Shown here: positions 8,175 to 17,645 of the stretch, one piece after another
Numbering within the stretch: the stretch's first letter is position 1
Layout: every line of letters starts with the position of its first letter
From: Deltaproteobacteria bacterium
Lineage (GTDB): Bacteria; Lernaellota; Lernaellaia; JACKCT01
Direction of reading: 5' to 3'
Length of the DNA: 64,000 bases
NCBI GenBank assembly: GCA_027493875.1
Contig: JAOSJX010000001.1
Span: forward strand, 485,263 to 549,262
Program-made: the position numbers and the translations under genes
The notes under the pieces: generated by a model
What the model saw: the letters and a program-made list of their open reading frames with translations, nothing else
Told to the model about the DNA's origin: nothing
The model's database searches: none

Positions 8175-10583
8175 TCAAAACGTCTTTGCGCGGAGCGAAA
8201 TGGTGATGACCGTGAGAGAGCTCGCCGGCATGAGGATGGCCGCGAGCAGCGGATTGATCGTGCCGGCCATCGCCAGTGTGGCGCCGAGGATATTGTAGGC
8301 CAGCGAAAACGCGAGGTTCCATTTGATGACGCGGACCGTGCGGCGGGCGCCGTCGAGCAGGTGCGCGATCGGCGCGAGGCCGGGCGCCGTGACGAACACG
8401 TCCGCCGCCGCGAGGCTGGCCTCGGCGCCACCGTGCACGGCGATCCCGACCCCCGCGGCGGCGAGCGCCGCCGCATCGTTGACGCCGTCGCCGACCATCA
8501 CCACCGGCACGCGCTCCGACCACGCTTTGACGACCTCGGCTTTTCGCTCCGGGTCCACGCCGCCCTCCGCGTCCGATGCGTCGATCCCCAGATCGTGCGC
8601 GACGCGCCGGACGATCTCCGGGTGATCGCCCGACAGCACGCCGACGGACCATCCCATCCGCCGCACGCGCGCGACCGCGTCGCCGACGTCGGAACGCAGC
8701 GCGTCGCCGAACCCGGCGATGCCGAGCACGGTCCCATCCACCGCGACGAAAACGGGCGTGTTTCCTCGATCCGCCATTTCCTTTTCCGCGTCGTCCGCCC
8801 ACGCGGGAACATGAGCGCCGCGCGCCCGCGCAAACGCGGGCGACCCGACGAGAACGTTTCGCCGGTCAACGCGTCCGACGATTCCGCCGCCCGCCACGCC
8901 GCGCACATCCTCGGCGCGCGCGCCGCGATCCGGCAACGCGCGGACAAGCGCCTGCGCGACCGGGTGCGACGCGTGCGTTTCGAGGGCGCGGACGAGGGGC
9001 CAGACGGAATCGTCGCCGCGTTTTTCGATCAGCGTCGTGCGTCCCGTGGTCATGGTGCCGGTTTTGTCCAGTAACAAACGGCCCGGATGGGCAAGGCGTT
9101 CGAGCACGTCGCCGCCTTTGATCAGGATGCGCTCCCGGGCGGCGCGGCCGATGGCGACGCTGACGGCCAGCGGCGTGGCGAGCCCCAGCGCGCAGGGGCA
9201 CGTAACGATCAGGAGCGCGACGGCGTTTTCGATCGCCGCTTCCACGCCCGCGTGCAACCAAAGCGCAAAGGTGAGCCCGGCCAGCGCCAACACGACGGCG
9301 ACGAAGATGCCGCTGATGCGGTCCGCCAGACGGACGATCGGCGCCTTGCGCGCGCAGTATTCCTCCACCAGACGCATCAGGCGTCCGACCCGCGTCGCCT
9401 CGCCGGTCGCGGCAACCCGCACCAACAGGCGCGCGTTCAAGTTGAGCGTTCCGGCGTGAACCGCGTCGCCGATCCCGATGCCGCGCGGCACGGACTCGCC
9501 GGTGAGCAGCGAAAGATCAAGCTCCGACCGCCCTTCCTCGACGAAACCGTCGGCCGGCACGGTGTCCCCCGCGCGCACCTCGACCAGATCGCCGGCCACC
9601 AGCGATTCGAGCGGCACCTCGCGGACCGACGCCCCGTCCACGCGGCGCGCGGCGCTGGGCGACAACGAATAAAGAAGCTCGGCCGCGTCGGCGGACGAGC
9701 GTTGGCGGCGTGTTTGGATGAACCGCCCCGCGAGCAAGAGAACGATCAGCACGGTCACCGAGTCAAAGTAGATCTCGCCTTCGCCGCGAACGGTGTTGAA
9801 CGCGCCCCATGCGAACCCGGCGCCGATGCCCAGGGAGATGGGCAGATCCATGTGCAACGTGCGCGTTCGGAGCGCACCGATCGCTCCTTTGAAAAACACC
9901 GATCCGGCCCACAGCGCCGGGAGCGCGATGACGAGGCTGGTCCAATGGAAGAAGACACGAAACTCCTTTTCCATGCCGCCGAAGAATCCGCCGTAGAGCG
10001 CGAACGCGATGAGCATGACGTTGCCCGCGGACGCGGCGGCGACGCCGATGCGGATGAGCATCGCGCGGTCTTCCTTGCGGCGCATGCGTTCGCGGTGGAC
10101 GCCGCGATAGGGGTGCGCCGGGTAGCCGAGCGAGTCCAGAAAGCCCGCGATCGACGAGAGCCTTGTATTTTCCGGATCGAAGACGACCGTCGCCATTTGG
10201 CGCCCGAAATCGAGGCGCGCCGAGAGCACGCCGGGCACGGCGACCGGAACGCGCTCGACCAGCCAGACGCAGGCCGCGCAGTGGACGCCTTCGAGATAGA
10301 GGTCGATCGTCCACGAATCGTCCGCGTCCCGGCGTCCGTAAGTCTCCAAAAACGCGGGATCGTCAAACTCGGCGTAAGTACGGTCCGTCGTGGCGGCGGT
10401 TTGCGGCCGGCCGCTCGGCGTATCGACGAGGCGATAGAAGTTTTCGAGACCGTGCTCGTGCAGCACGGCGTAAACGGTTCTACATCCGTTGCAGCAAAAC
10501 TGACGCTCGGCGCCCGCTTCCACCAAACCCGGCGGCACCGGCAAACCGCAGTGCGTGCAAGCGATGGGCTCAGCGTGGTTCAC
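8175..10583 (-). CDS. ccoI: Copper-translocating P1B-type ATPase for cbb3 oxidase (CcoI/FixI)
   Basis: An 802-residue inner-membrane ATPase that exports copper to the periplasmic side for cbb3 oxidase maturation. The N-terminus has C9/C12 (ACTHCG) and CCNGC at 30-34, the FixI-type metal-binding domain, then an HMA-like domain with GVHCAACVW. Eight helices follow, with the actuator TGES, the metal-site motif TCPCALGLATP, the phosphorylation site DKTGTMT and GDGVNDAAAL. The cluster with ccoNOQP, ccoG and ccoS supports the CcoI assignment over a generic CopA. Its ATG overlaps the stop of the upstream TauE/SafE gene by 4 bp. Intact frame. Confidence 0.95.
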   Translation of the reverse strand: MNHAEPIACTHCGLPVPPGLVEAGAERQFCCNGCRTVYAVLHEHGLENFYRLVDTPSGRPQTAATTDRTYAEFDDPAFLETYGRRDADDSWTIDLYLEGVHCAACVWLVERVPVAVPGVLSARLDFGRQMATVVFDPENTRLSSIAGFLDSLGYPAHPYRGVHRERMRRKEDRAMLIRIGVAAASAGNVMLIAFALYGGFFGGMEKEFRVFFHWTSLVIALPALWAGSVFFKGAIGALRTRTLHMDLPISLGIGAGFAWGAFNTVRGEGEIYFDSVTVLIVLLLAGRFIQTRRQRSSADAAELLYSLSPSAARRVDGASVREVPLESLVAGDLVEVRAGDTVPADGFVEEGRSELDLSLLTGESVPRGIGIGDAVHAGTLNLNARLLVRVAATGEATRVGRLMRLVEEYCARKAPIVRLADRISGIFVAVVLALAGLTFALWLHAGVEAAIENAVALLIVTCPCALGLATPLAVSVAIGRAARERILIKGGDVLERLAHPGRLLLDKTGTMTTGRTTLIEKRGDDSVWPLVRALETHASHPVAQALVRALPDRGARAEDVRGVAGGGIVGRVDRRNVLVGSPAFARARGAHVPAWADDAEKEMADRGNTPVFVAVDGTVLGIAGFGDALRSDVGDAVARVRRMGWSVGVLSGDHPEIVRRVAHDLGIDASDAEGGVDPERKAEVVKAWSERVPVVMVGDGVNDAAALAAAGVGIAVHGGAEASLAAADVFVTAPGLAPIAHLLDGARRTVRVIKWNLAFSLAYNILGATLAMAGTINPLLAAILMPASSLTVITISLRAKTF

Positions 10584-11368
10584 GACGGTATCTTAACTCT
10601 TAATGACAGGATTTTTCGCCCGGCGCGGATTCGGGTTCGGCTCCCGGCGAAAGCACTTTCGTGCGCGCGGCGTTCGCCGACCATGCGCGCTTTGGCGGGC
10701 ACGATCCCGGAGCGTCCGACGACCGCGTAAAGGCCGAGCGCGATCAACAAAATCGCCGTCAAGGCGGGCAGACGTTTGCGGAGCGGCGCGGCCATGAACT
10801 GGACGCCGACGCCGAGCCCGAGCAGCCAGGGGACCGTCCCGAGCCAAAAGACCGCCATGACGAGCGCGCCCCCAAGGACGCTCCCGGTGCCGGCGGCGAT
10901 GAGCGCGAACGCATAAAGCCACCCGCACGGCAGCGCCGCGGAAAACAATCCGATCGCCAACGCCCGCAACATCGGCGGTTGATTCTTGAGAGCCCCCGAA
11001 CGGCGAAGGAAAAATTTCTGGAGAGCGCGGGGAACGGCCGTCGCCGGAAGACGAACTCCCGACGCCTGCGCCAGCGCCGCCACGCCCCACGCGATCATCA
11101 GGAGGCCGACGAGGACCGCCGCCGCCCGCTGCACACCGAGTCCCGTGCCGGCGAAATCCACGACGCGTCCGAGGGCGCCGGCGACCGCGCCGAGCAGCGC
11201 ATAGGTCGCGAGACGGCCGCCGTGGTAGGCGAGATGCGCGAGCGGTTTGTCCCGTGTTCCGCTCGTATCGGCGCCCGCGTAAAAGGCCACCAACGGCCCG
11301 CACATGCCGACGCAGTGAAAGCTTCCAACGAGGCTCGCGAGCATGACCGTGCCGAGCAGCGTGATCAT
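10580..11368 (-). CDS. Sulfite exporter TauE/SafE family membrane protein of the cbb3 cluster
   Basis: About 262 residues, six or so helices. Translation from ATG 11368 gives MITLLGTVMLASLVGSFHCVGMCGPLVAFYAG; the HCxGMCG motif in helix 1 is typical of the subgroup found beside ccoI and ccoG, thought to move copper or thiols for heme-copper oxidase assembly. Thirty further upstream codons overlap ccoH and lack a family match. ATGA overlaps tie it to both ccoGH upstream and ccoI downstream. The last ~45 residues are Arg-rich and atypical, so a frameshift near the C-terminus is possible. Confidence 0.88.
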   Translation of the reverse strand: MITLLGTVMLASLVGSFHCVGMCGPLVAFYAGADTSGTRDKPLAHLAYHGGRLATYALLGAVAGALGRVVDFAGTGLGVQRAAAVLVGLLMIAWGVAALAQASGVRLPATAVPRALQKFFLRRSGALKNQPPMLRALAIGLFSAALPCGWLYAFALIAAGTGSVLGGALVMAVFWLGTVPWLLGLGVGVQFMAAPLRKRLPALTAILLIALGLYAVVGRSGIVPAKARMVGERRAHESAFAGSRTRIRAGRKILSLRVKIPS

Positions 11369-13276
11369 GGCGCGGCTCCGGTGAAGCGGAGATCCATTGT
11401 TTTCACATCGGTGAAGACATCGCCGCCGCTTTCCACGCGAAAGCGCAGTTCCCACCATCCATCACGATGCATGGGCAAGGCCGCCGCGTAACGCCCCGGC
11501 TCGGTTTCCTTCAGCGCGCCCGCCAAAATCTTCCCGGCGCGGGCGTTATGAAAGGTTTCGACGGTGACCGAGGCTCCGGCGATCGGCCCGTCGCCGCGAT
11601 CGCTCAAAGCCACAATCACGTTCGCCGAACCGGCTTGCGACGCCGAGGGAAAAACGTCCGCTTTCAAGCGCCAACCCAACGCGCCGTTGTGACGCTCTTG
11701 TGCCATGGCCTCGTCCCAGGCCAGCGCCTTCTCGTAGTAATCGGCTTCGATCGCGTGCGACGGATCGTCGGTGGCGACGAGCATCGCGACGAGATTGATC
11801 GCCACGGAAAGCGCCAAAAGCCCGACGACCAACCCCGGCCAGAACCACGGCGCTTTTTGGATATGACGCACGGCGGGCCTCCACGACGATCCCGGCCCGA
11901 GGAGCTTATAGGCATATTCCCCTTCGAACCCTTTGTCGTCTTCGATTTCGAATTCGATGGGCCGCTCCCCCGCCGTGAAGCTGGTTGCCGCGACGACGAC
12001 AAAGACGCTGGTTTCCGCGGAGGCGCCGGCGGGAACCACCAGGGGATTTTGCGGCGCGATCAGTTCCGCGTCGGGCGCGTTTTCCAGCTCGATGCGGTAA
12101 GCCCGCTCGCCGCTCGTGCGGTTCACGATCTTGATGCGAATCTGATTCGAGACGCGATCTTCGCCGACCATGCTGAACGGCGCGCCGAGACCGCGGAGCA
12201 CGGTAACGTCCGCACCCTTTTGCGAGGCGATGCTGGCGGTGAGGAACCCGAGCACGACCAAGAGAACCATCGGATAGGCCATGGTGCGGCCCCGGAGGAA
12301 CCGGCGGTTCGCGCGCGCCAATTCGTCCTGAGACGTATATCGGATGAGGCCGCGCGGTTTCTCGATTTTGTCCATGATCTCGTCGCACGCGTCGATGCAT
12401 TGCGTGCAATGGATGCATTCCATTTGAAGGCCGTCGCGGATGTCGATGCCGGTGGGGCATGTCCGCACGCACGCGAAACAGTCGATGCAATCTCCGAACG
12501 CGTCTTCGTTTTTTTTGCGGTCGGTCACGGTGCCGCGCCGTTCGCCGCGCGCCGGATCGTACCCGACGATCAGCGACTGCTTGTCCAAAGAACGGATTGA
12601 AAACGGCCGTAGGGGCACGCGACGAGGCAGGTCTGTTCCCGGAAAAATCCGAAGTTGAACATCATCAGGGCCGTCGTTCCCGCCATCACCAGGAACGAGA
12701 CGGGATGCTCGAACGGCGATCGCCGCATCCATTCCGATCAATTTGTCGAGACCGACAAAGTACGCGAGAAAACGTGCGCGACGAGAAAAGACACGACGAG
12801 AAAAAGCGGCGTTTTTTTATCACGCGGCGCGCGTTCATGCCTTCGCGGTCGATTTTCCTCTGGCTCGCGGGGCCGCCTTCGAAGAAACGCTCGATCGGCC
12901 GGTAGAGAAACTCCATGTACACGGTCTGCGGACACGCCCAGCCGCACCACACGCGGCCGAACAGCGCCGTGAGCAGAAAAACGCCGACGAGCACCGCCAC
13001 CATGAAGAGCATGAAGATGACGGTGTCCGTGGCGAGGAGCGTGGCGCCGAAAAAGGTAAAATGGCGATGCGGCAGATCGAGCAGCACCAGCGGTTTGCCG
13101 TCGATCTTGAAAAACGGCAACGCCGCAAACAACACCATCAGGAACCATGCGACGGCGCGGCGCCTCGCGTAGAACCGTCCGCCGCTGAGTTTGGGCCTGA
13201 CCTTCCGGCGCGTGCCGTCACGGTTGAGCGTCGGCAGAACGCGGTCGGGCGCGGCGATTGATTGAGGGTTGGTCAT
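11365..13276 (-). CDS. ccoG: CcoG-CcoH fusion: cbb3 oxidase accessory ferredoxin fused to FixH (multiple frameshifts in CcoG part)
   Basis: The N-terminal part is CcoG/FixG: MTNPQSIAAPDRVLPTLNRDGTRR, helices with GRVWCGWACPQTVYMEF, then CIDCFACVRTCPTGIDIR and CIHCTQCIDACDEIM as two 4Fe-4S clusters, another helix and an Ig-like domain. CcoG reduces copper for oxidase assembly. The frame continues without stop into a CcoH/FixH domain (KAPWFWPGLVVGLLALS, SHAIEADYYEKALAWDE). A GTG at about 11876, preceded by GGAGG, could start CcoH internally. The CcoG half is broken at the T7 run 12812-12818 and near 12770, 12735 and 12590; restoring these gives the normal block with FREQTCLVACPYGRFQSVL. Confidence 0.85.
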
Positions 13277-13898
13277 CCTTCACTTTCGGGCGCCGCCCCT
13301 TGTCCCGACGCCTCGGCGGACGGGCCGGTGCCGACTTTTTCGCCCTGCGGCTCCTTCGGATTCGGCGGATTCGTCCCGCGCAGCGAGTCCACATACGCGG
13401 CCATTTTCATCACGGTTTCCGATCCCAGCACCGGCCCCCACGGCACCATGCCCTTCGCCGGAACGCCTTCGTCGATCACCTTATAAAAATCCGTAACGGC
13501 CGCTCCGTGGAGCCAATATTCGTCCGTCAGGTTCGGACCGATTAATCCCTCGCCGAGCGCGCCGTGACAGACGACGCATCGCGTTTCAAATTCCTTCTTC
13601 GCCTCCGCCATCACCGCCGGATCGTTTTTGAAGGCGATAATGTTTTCCGCGGACAGCTTCCACGACACGCGATTTCGCGAGTTCGGCTTTCCTCTCCTCC
13701 AGTTCGCGCATCGAGATTTCATATATTTCCACTTCCGATTTTCCCGGCCCGCCGGCGTGGTAATAGACGAAGTATCCCAGCGAGAACACGATGCAGGCGA
13801 TAAAAATCCACGACCACCAACCCGGCTGCGGGTTGTCGTACTCCCCGGATGCCGTCGTATTCGTGCTCAAGCAACGATCCCCGCTTGTCTTCCGCCAT
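13273..13898 (-). CDS. ccoP: cbb3 oxidase subunit III, monoheme form (two frameshifts)
   Basis: The true start is ATG 13898 behind GAAGGAG, giving MAEDKRGSLLEHEYDGI then, after one G is removed from a G4 run near 13850, EYDNPQPGWWSWIF, the CcoP N-terminal signature and its membrane helix. A second shift near 13670 joins this to a single c-type cytochrome domain with CVVCH and a Met ligand region (KGMVPWG). The total is about 207 residues with one heme site, whereas classical CcoP has two hemes and about 300 residues. It passes electrons from soluble cytochromes to CcoO. The stop overlaps ccoG by 4 bp. Confidence 0.83.
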
Positions 13899-13903
13899 GC
13901 CCG

Positions 13904-14092
13904 TTACTCCTTCGTTTGCCGCACCGCCTCATCACCGTTCAGAGGCATGCGCGACGCGTCGGTCCAAAGCTTTTTGTTTCGCGAAAACGTGAGATACACG
14001 CCGATCAGGCCGAAGGCGAACATCGACACGACCAAACCGACCACCGCGAATTCGGCGTACCGCATATGGCTCATGATGTCGGAAAGGCTCAT
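13904..14092 (-). CDS. ccoQ: cbb3 oxidase small subunit CcoQ
   Basis: A 62-residue protein with one membrane helix, AEFAVVGLVVSMFAFGLIGVY, followed by a short charged tail FSRNKKLWTDASRMPLNGDE. Size, topology and position between ccoNO and ccoP match CcoQ/FixQ, which stabilises the oxidase complex. Sequence conservation in this family is weak, so context carries much of the call. It begins 11 bp after the ccoNO stop and ends 5 bp before ccoP. Intact frame. Confidence 0.8.
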   Translation of the reverse strand: MSLSDIMSHMRYAEFAVVGLVVSMFAFGLIGVYLTFSRNKKLWTDASRMPLNGDEAVRQTKE

Positions 14093-14102
14093 CCGAATCT
14101 CC

Positions 14103-16318
14103 TTAGTCGGCTTTCGCCACGTCTTTATTTTTGATGTCCGTTCCCAGGCGCTGGAGATACGCGATCAGCGCGGTGATGTCTTTATCCGCGAGTCCCGCCG
14201 GACCGCCCTGGCTCTCGACATCCTTAGCGATCGTTTCGGCCTGCCCGCGCGCGTCGTCGACCGCCCGCGCGATGGCCGCGTCGTCGTACGGCACGCCGAC
14301 CGCCGCGAGGGCGCGCATGCGTCCGGGGATCGCGCCGTAGTCGGTATCGTTCTTCAGCAGCCAGGCATAGGGCGGCATGATCGACTGCGGTGTCGTGGAG
14401 GTGGGGTCCTCCATGTGGCGCACGTGCCACAGGTGCGGATACTTGCCGCCGACGCGGTGAAGATCGGGGCCGATACGCCGCGAACCCCACTGGAAGGGGT
14501 GGTCGTAAACGAACTCGCCGGGCTTGCTGTATTCGCCGTAGCGCTCGGTTTCCGCGCGGAACGGACGCACCATCTGCGAGTGGCAGTTATAGCAGCCTTC
14601 CGCGATGTAAACGTCGCGCCCGTAAACTTCGAGGGGCGTATACGGCTTGACCGACGCGATCGTCGGCACGTTCGACCGGATCAGGAAGGTCGGAAGAATT
14701 TCGAACAGCGACGCGACCGCGACCGAGACGACCACCATCACCGTGAACGTCAGCGGCAACCGCTCCCACCGCCGGTGCCACGACAGCGAAAAAAGGCGTT
14801 CAAGCTTATACGCGAGATTCGCGACCGGCGCGCCGGATTCTTTGAGGCGCGAGGTAAACTCATCGTCCGCGCCGCCGCCGGCGGCCAGCGCGGGCGCTTG
14901 CGCGGTGACGGGGTCGTAGGCCGAGGGACGAGTCTTCCACGTCGCGATCATGTTGACGAGACCCATGATCGCACCCGCGAGATAGAGCGTGCCGCCCACG
15001 ACGCGTGCCCAGTACATCGGTTTGAGGCGGATGACCGTCTCGATGAAGTCGGGATACGCCAGGCGCCCGCTTTCGTCAAAGGCGCGCCACATCAGCCCCT
15101 GCGTGATGCCGGCGAAATAGATCGGCACGATGTAGAGGAGAATGCCGACCGTCGCGATCCAGAAATGCAGCTCCGCCCATTTCTTGCTCCAGAGCCGCGT
15201 CTGGAAGATGCGCGGCGCGAGCCAGTAGAGCATGCCGAAGGTCATGAAGCCGACCCATCCGAGCGCGCCGGCGTGAACATGCGCGATGGTCCAGTCGGTG
15301 TAGTGCGACAGCGCGTTCACGCTCTTGACGGACAACATCGGTCCCTCGAACGTGGACATGCCGTAGAAGGTGACGCCGACGACGAAGAATTTGAGGATGG
15401 GGTCTTCGGCGACCTTATTCCACGCGCCGCGCAGCGTGAGCAGGCCGTTGATCATGCCGCCCCACGAAGGCATCCAGAGCATGACGGAAAAGAGCATACC
15501 GAGCGTCGAAGCCCAACTCGGCAGCGCCGTGTAATGCAAGTGATGCGGACCGGCCCAGATATAGATAAAGACGATCGACCAGAAATGCAGAATCGACAGC
15601 CGGTACGAATAGACCGGCCGGTTCGCCGCTTTGGGCAGGAAGTAATACATGAGGCCGAGGAAGGGCGTCGTCAGTAAGAAACCGACGGCGTTGTGCCCGT
15701 ACCACCACTGCATGAACGCGTCCTGGACGCCGGCGTAGACCGGATAACTCTTGAGGAAGGACGCGGGCACTCGAGGCTGTTGAAGATGTGAAGCACCGCG
15801 ATGGCCACGATCGTGCCGATGTAGAACCAGATGGCGACGTAGATGTGCCGCTCACGCCGCTTGGCGACCGTTCCGAAAAAAGTTGACCGCGAACAGGACC
15901 CACACGGCGGCGATGGCGACGTCGATCGGCCATTCGAGCTCGGCGTATTCCTTCGAGGTCGTGATGCCCAGCGGCAGCGTGACGGCCCGCGGACACGATG
16001 ATGCCCTGCCACCCCCCAGAAGTTGATGCGGGAGAGCGCGTCGGAAAACATGCGCGCTTTGAGCAAGCGCTGCGTCGAGTAGTACACCGCCGCGAAAACC
16101 GCGTTGCCCGCGAAGGCGAAGATCACGGCGTTGGTGTGGAGCGGGCGCAGCCGTCCGAACGTAAGCCACGGCAGACCGAGGTTGACCGCGGGGAACGCGA
16201 GCTCCAGCGCGACGATGAGGCCGACGAGCATGCCCACCACGCCCCACAACGCCGTCGCAAAAACGAACTTGCGGACGATCGCGTCGTCATACTCAAAAGT
16301 TTCGAGCCGCGTGTTCAT
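14103..16318 (-). CDS. ccoNO: cbb3 oxidase subunits I and II fused (CcoN-CcoO), frameshifted
   Basis: The N-terminal ~500 residues are the heme-copper catalytic subunit: [18 protein letters not shown] with a heme His, [31 protein letters not shown] containing the CuB histidines, and [14 protein letters not shown]. After a linker ([16 protein letters not shown]) comes CcoO: a membrane helix then [14 protein letters not shown] with the CxxCH heme c site and QSIMPPYAW with the Met ligand. Fusion of I and II is known in several phyla. Conserved sequence switches frame near 15990, 15880 and 15765, in or near short homopolymers. It reduces O2 with high affinity at the inner membrane. Confidence 0.9.
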
Positions 16319-16368
16319 TCAACATCCTCCGGTACGCGCCGCGTCAGCGGTTTTGATGGAAGTCGGCT

Positions 16369-16749
16369 TTATATGGAGCGGGAAAGCGCCGCGGATTCCA
16401 AAATCCGCCTCACGTCGTCGTCATGGAAAAGAATGCTTCGCGGAACAAAGAGAAGACGGCTGGGTTTTTTCACCGATACGGTCCACGGTAGCGGTTCATG
16501 GAAGCGCTCGGGATCGGGAACGGCGACGGCCCCATCCCGCGCGTCGAGAACCCGCGTCGCCGGCTCGCCGCCGTTCGTCTCCATAAGCAGTTCGAGCGTC
16601 CCTTGGACCAGGAGGTACACGCCCGGCGCGTAGTGGCCGCGATAGGCAACGACTTGTCCGGCCGGCAGCGAGACCGCCGTGACGCCCTGAAATTCCCGAA
16701 GGGCCCGCACAAGATCGAAGTCCGTTTTCCGTCGTTTTGCGCTCGTCAT
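16369..16749 (-). CDS. Orphan cyclic-nucleotide-binding-fold protein lacking HTH
   Basis: A 126-residue protein whose middle fits a cNMP-binding/RmlC-like beta roll: VSLPAGQVVAYRGHYAPGVYLLVQGTLELL, then RLLFVPRSIL. It lacks the DNA-binding helix-turn-helix of Crp/Fnr proteins and lacks the usual cAMP phosphate-binding signature. It is the first gene of the minus-strand cbb3 cluster, 50 bp before ccoNO, and is divergent from a full Crp/Fnr regulator across a shared FNR-type site. A sensory or regulatory role for the oxidase operon is inference. Intact frame. Confidence 0.7.
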   Translation of the reverse strand: MTSAKRRKTDFDLVRALREFQGVTAVSLPAGQVVAYRGHYAPGVYLLVQGTLELLMETNGGEPATRVLDARDGAVAVPDPERFHEPLPWTVSVKKPSRLLFVPRSILFHDDDVRRILESAALSRSI

Positions 16750-16831
16750 GATGATTGGCGGGCTCCGTGTAAGAACCGGATTTTCTTAGACGTTGCGCGC
16801 TTTAGAGCCATGCCGGTTATCAAAACGGCCC

Positions 16832-16845
16832 TTGACATACGTCAA
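16832..16845. promoter_or_regulatory. FNR/Crp-type palindrome in divergent promoter region
   Basis: TTGACATACGTCAA is a perfect TTGAC-N4-GTCAA palindrome, close to the FNR consensus TTGAT-N4-ATCAA. It lies 83 bp before the cNMP-fold/cbb3 cluster start (minus strand) and 57 bp before the Crp/Fnr gene (plus strand), so it can serve both. A TCTAAA at 16806-16801 on the minus strand is a possible -10. Oxygen-responsive control of the oxidase and autoregulation are inferred. Confidence 0.65.
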
Positions 16846-16901
16846 GCCTTGGGACATGCTTTGCGCGGCGGCGGATCGAAATTTGTCGTGAGTTCCCTTA
16901 C

Positions 16902-17645
16902 ATGACGAGAAAAAAAATGAACATTCCGCTCTCGCCCGCCGGCATCAATTGCTTCACCTGCCAGATGCGGGACCGCACCGAGTGGTGCAGTTTGAAAGAC
17001 GAAGACTTACGGCATCTTAACGAGCTGAAAGTCTGCAACACCTACGATCCGGGCCAGATTATTTTCTACCAAGGCAATCCGTGCTTGGGGATCTACTGCG
17101 TCGAAGCCGGGACGATCGCGATCCGAAAACTCGACGAGCGCGGCAACTCGGCGCTCGTGCGCATGGCGACCGAAGGGCAGACGCTCGGTTACCGCGCGTT
17201 TTTCGCCGGCGGCAGTTACGCGGCCAACGCCGAGGCGCTGACGAAAACGCGCGTGTGTTTCATCGACAAGGAAGGCGTCCGCGCGCTCCTCGAACGCAAC
17301 CCGAACGTCGGCCTCGCGTTTCTGAAGCATATCTCGGACGACCTTGAGGCGGCGGAGGACGCACGGCTTCAGGCGTCGCATCTGCCGGTCCGCGCGCGTC
17401 TTGCGCATCTGCTGCTGACGCTCAAGGACCGCTTCGCGACGGTGGACGATCAGGGAAATCTCACCATCGAGCTTCCCATGGCGCGGCGCGATATGGCGGA
17501 CATCGTCGGCACGCGGCCGGAGACCATCGCGCGCACGATCCGTGCGATCGAGGACGACGGCGTCGCCACTTTCAACGGCCGCCACGTTGTCGTGCCGGAC
17601 CTCGACGCGCTGCTTGATGAGCTCGAAGCGCCCGACGAGCTATAA
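16902..17645 (+). CDS. Crp/Fnr family transcriptional regulator with N-terminal cysteine cluster
   Basis: A 247-residue regulator. Residues ~40-150 form the cNMP-type beta barrel (GQIIFYQGNPCLGIYCVEAGTI) and ~160-230 a Crp-type winged helix (LPMARRDMADIVGTRPETIARTIRAIEDDGV). The N-terminus has C17, C20 and C29 (INCFTCQMRDRTEWC) and C45, resembling the Fe-S cluster ligands of FNR, so oxygen or redox sensing is likely. The start could be ATG 16902 or the ATG at 16917. It is divergent from the cbb3 cluster with a consensus-like FNR palindrome between them. Intact frame. Confidence 0.9.
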   Translation: MTRKKMNIPLSPAGINCFTCQMRDRTEWCSLKDEDLRHLNELKVCNTYDPGQIIFYQGNPCLGIYCVEAGTIAIRKLDERGNSALVRMATEGQTLGYRAFFAGGSYAANAEALTKTRVCFIDKEGVRALLERNPNVGLAFLKHISDDLEAAEDARLQASHLPVRARLAHLLLTLKDRFATVDDQGNLTIELPMARRDMADIVGTRPETIARTIRAIEDDGVATFNGRHVVVPDLDALLDELEAPDEL

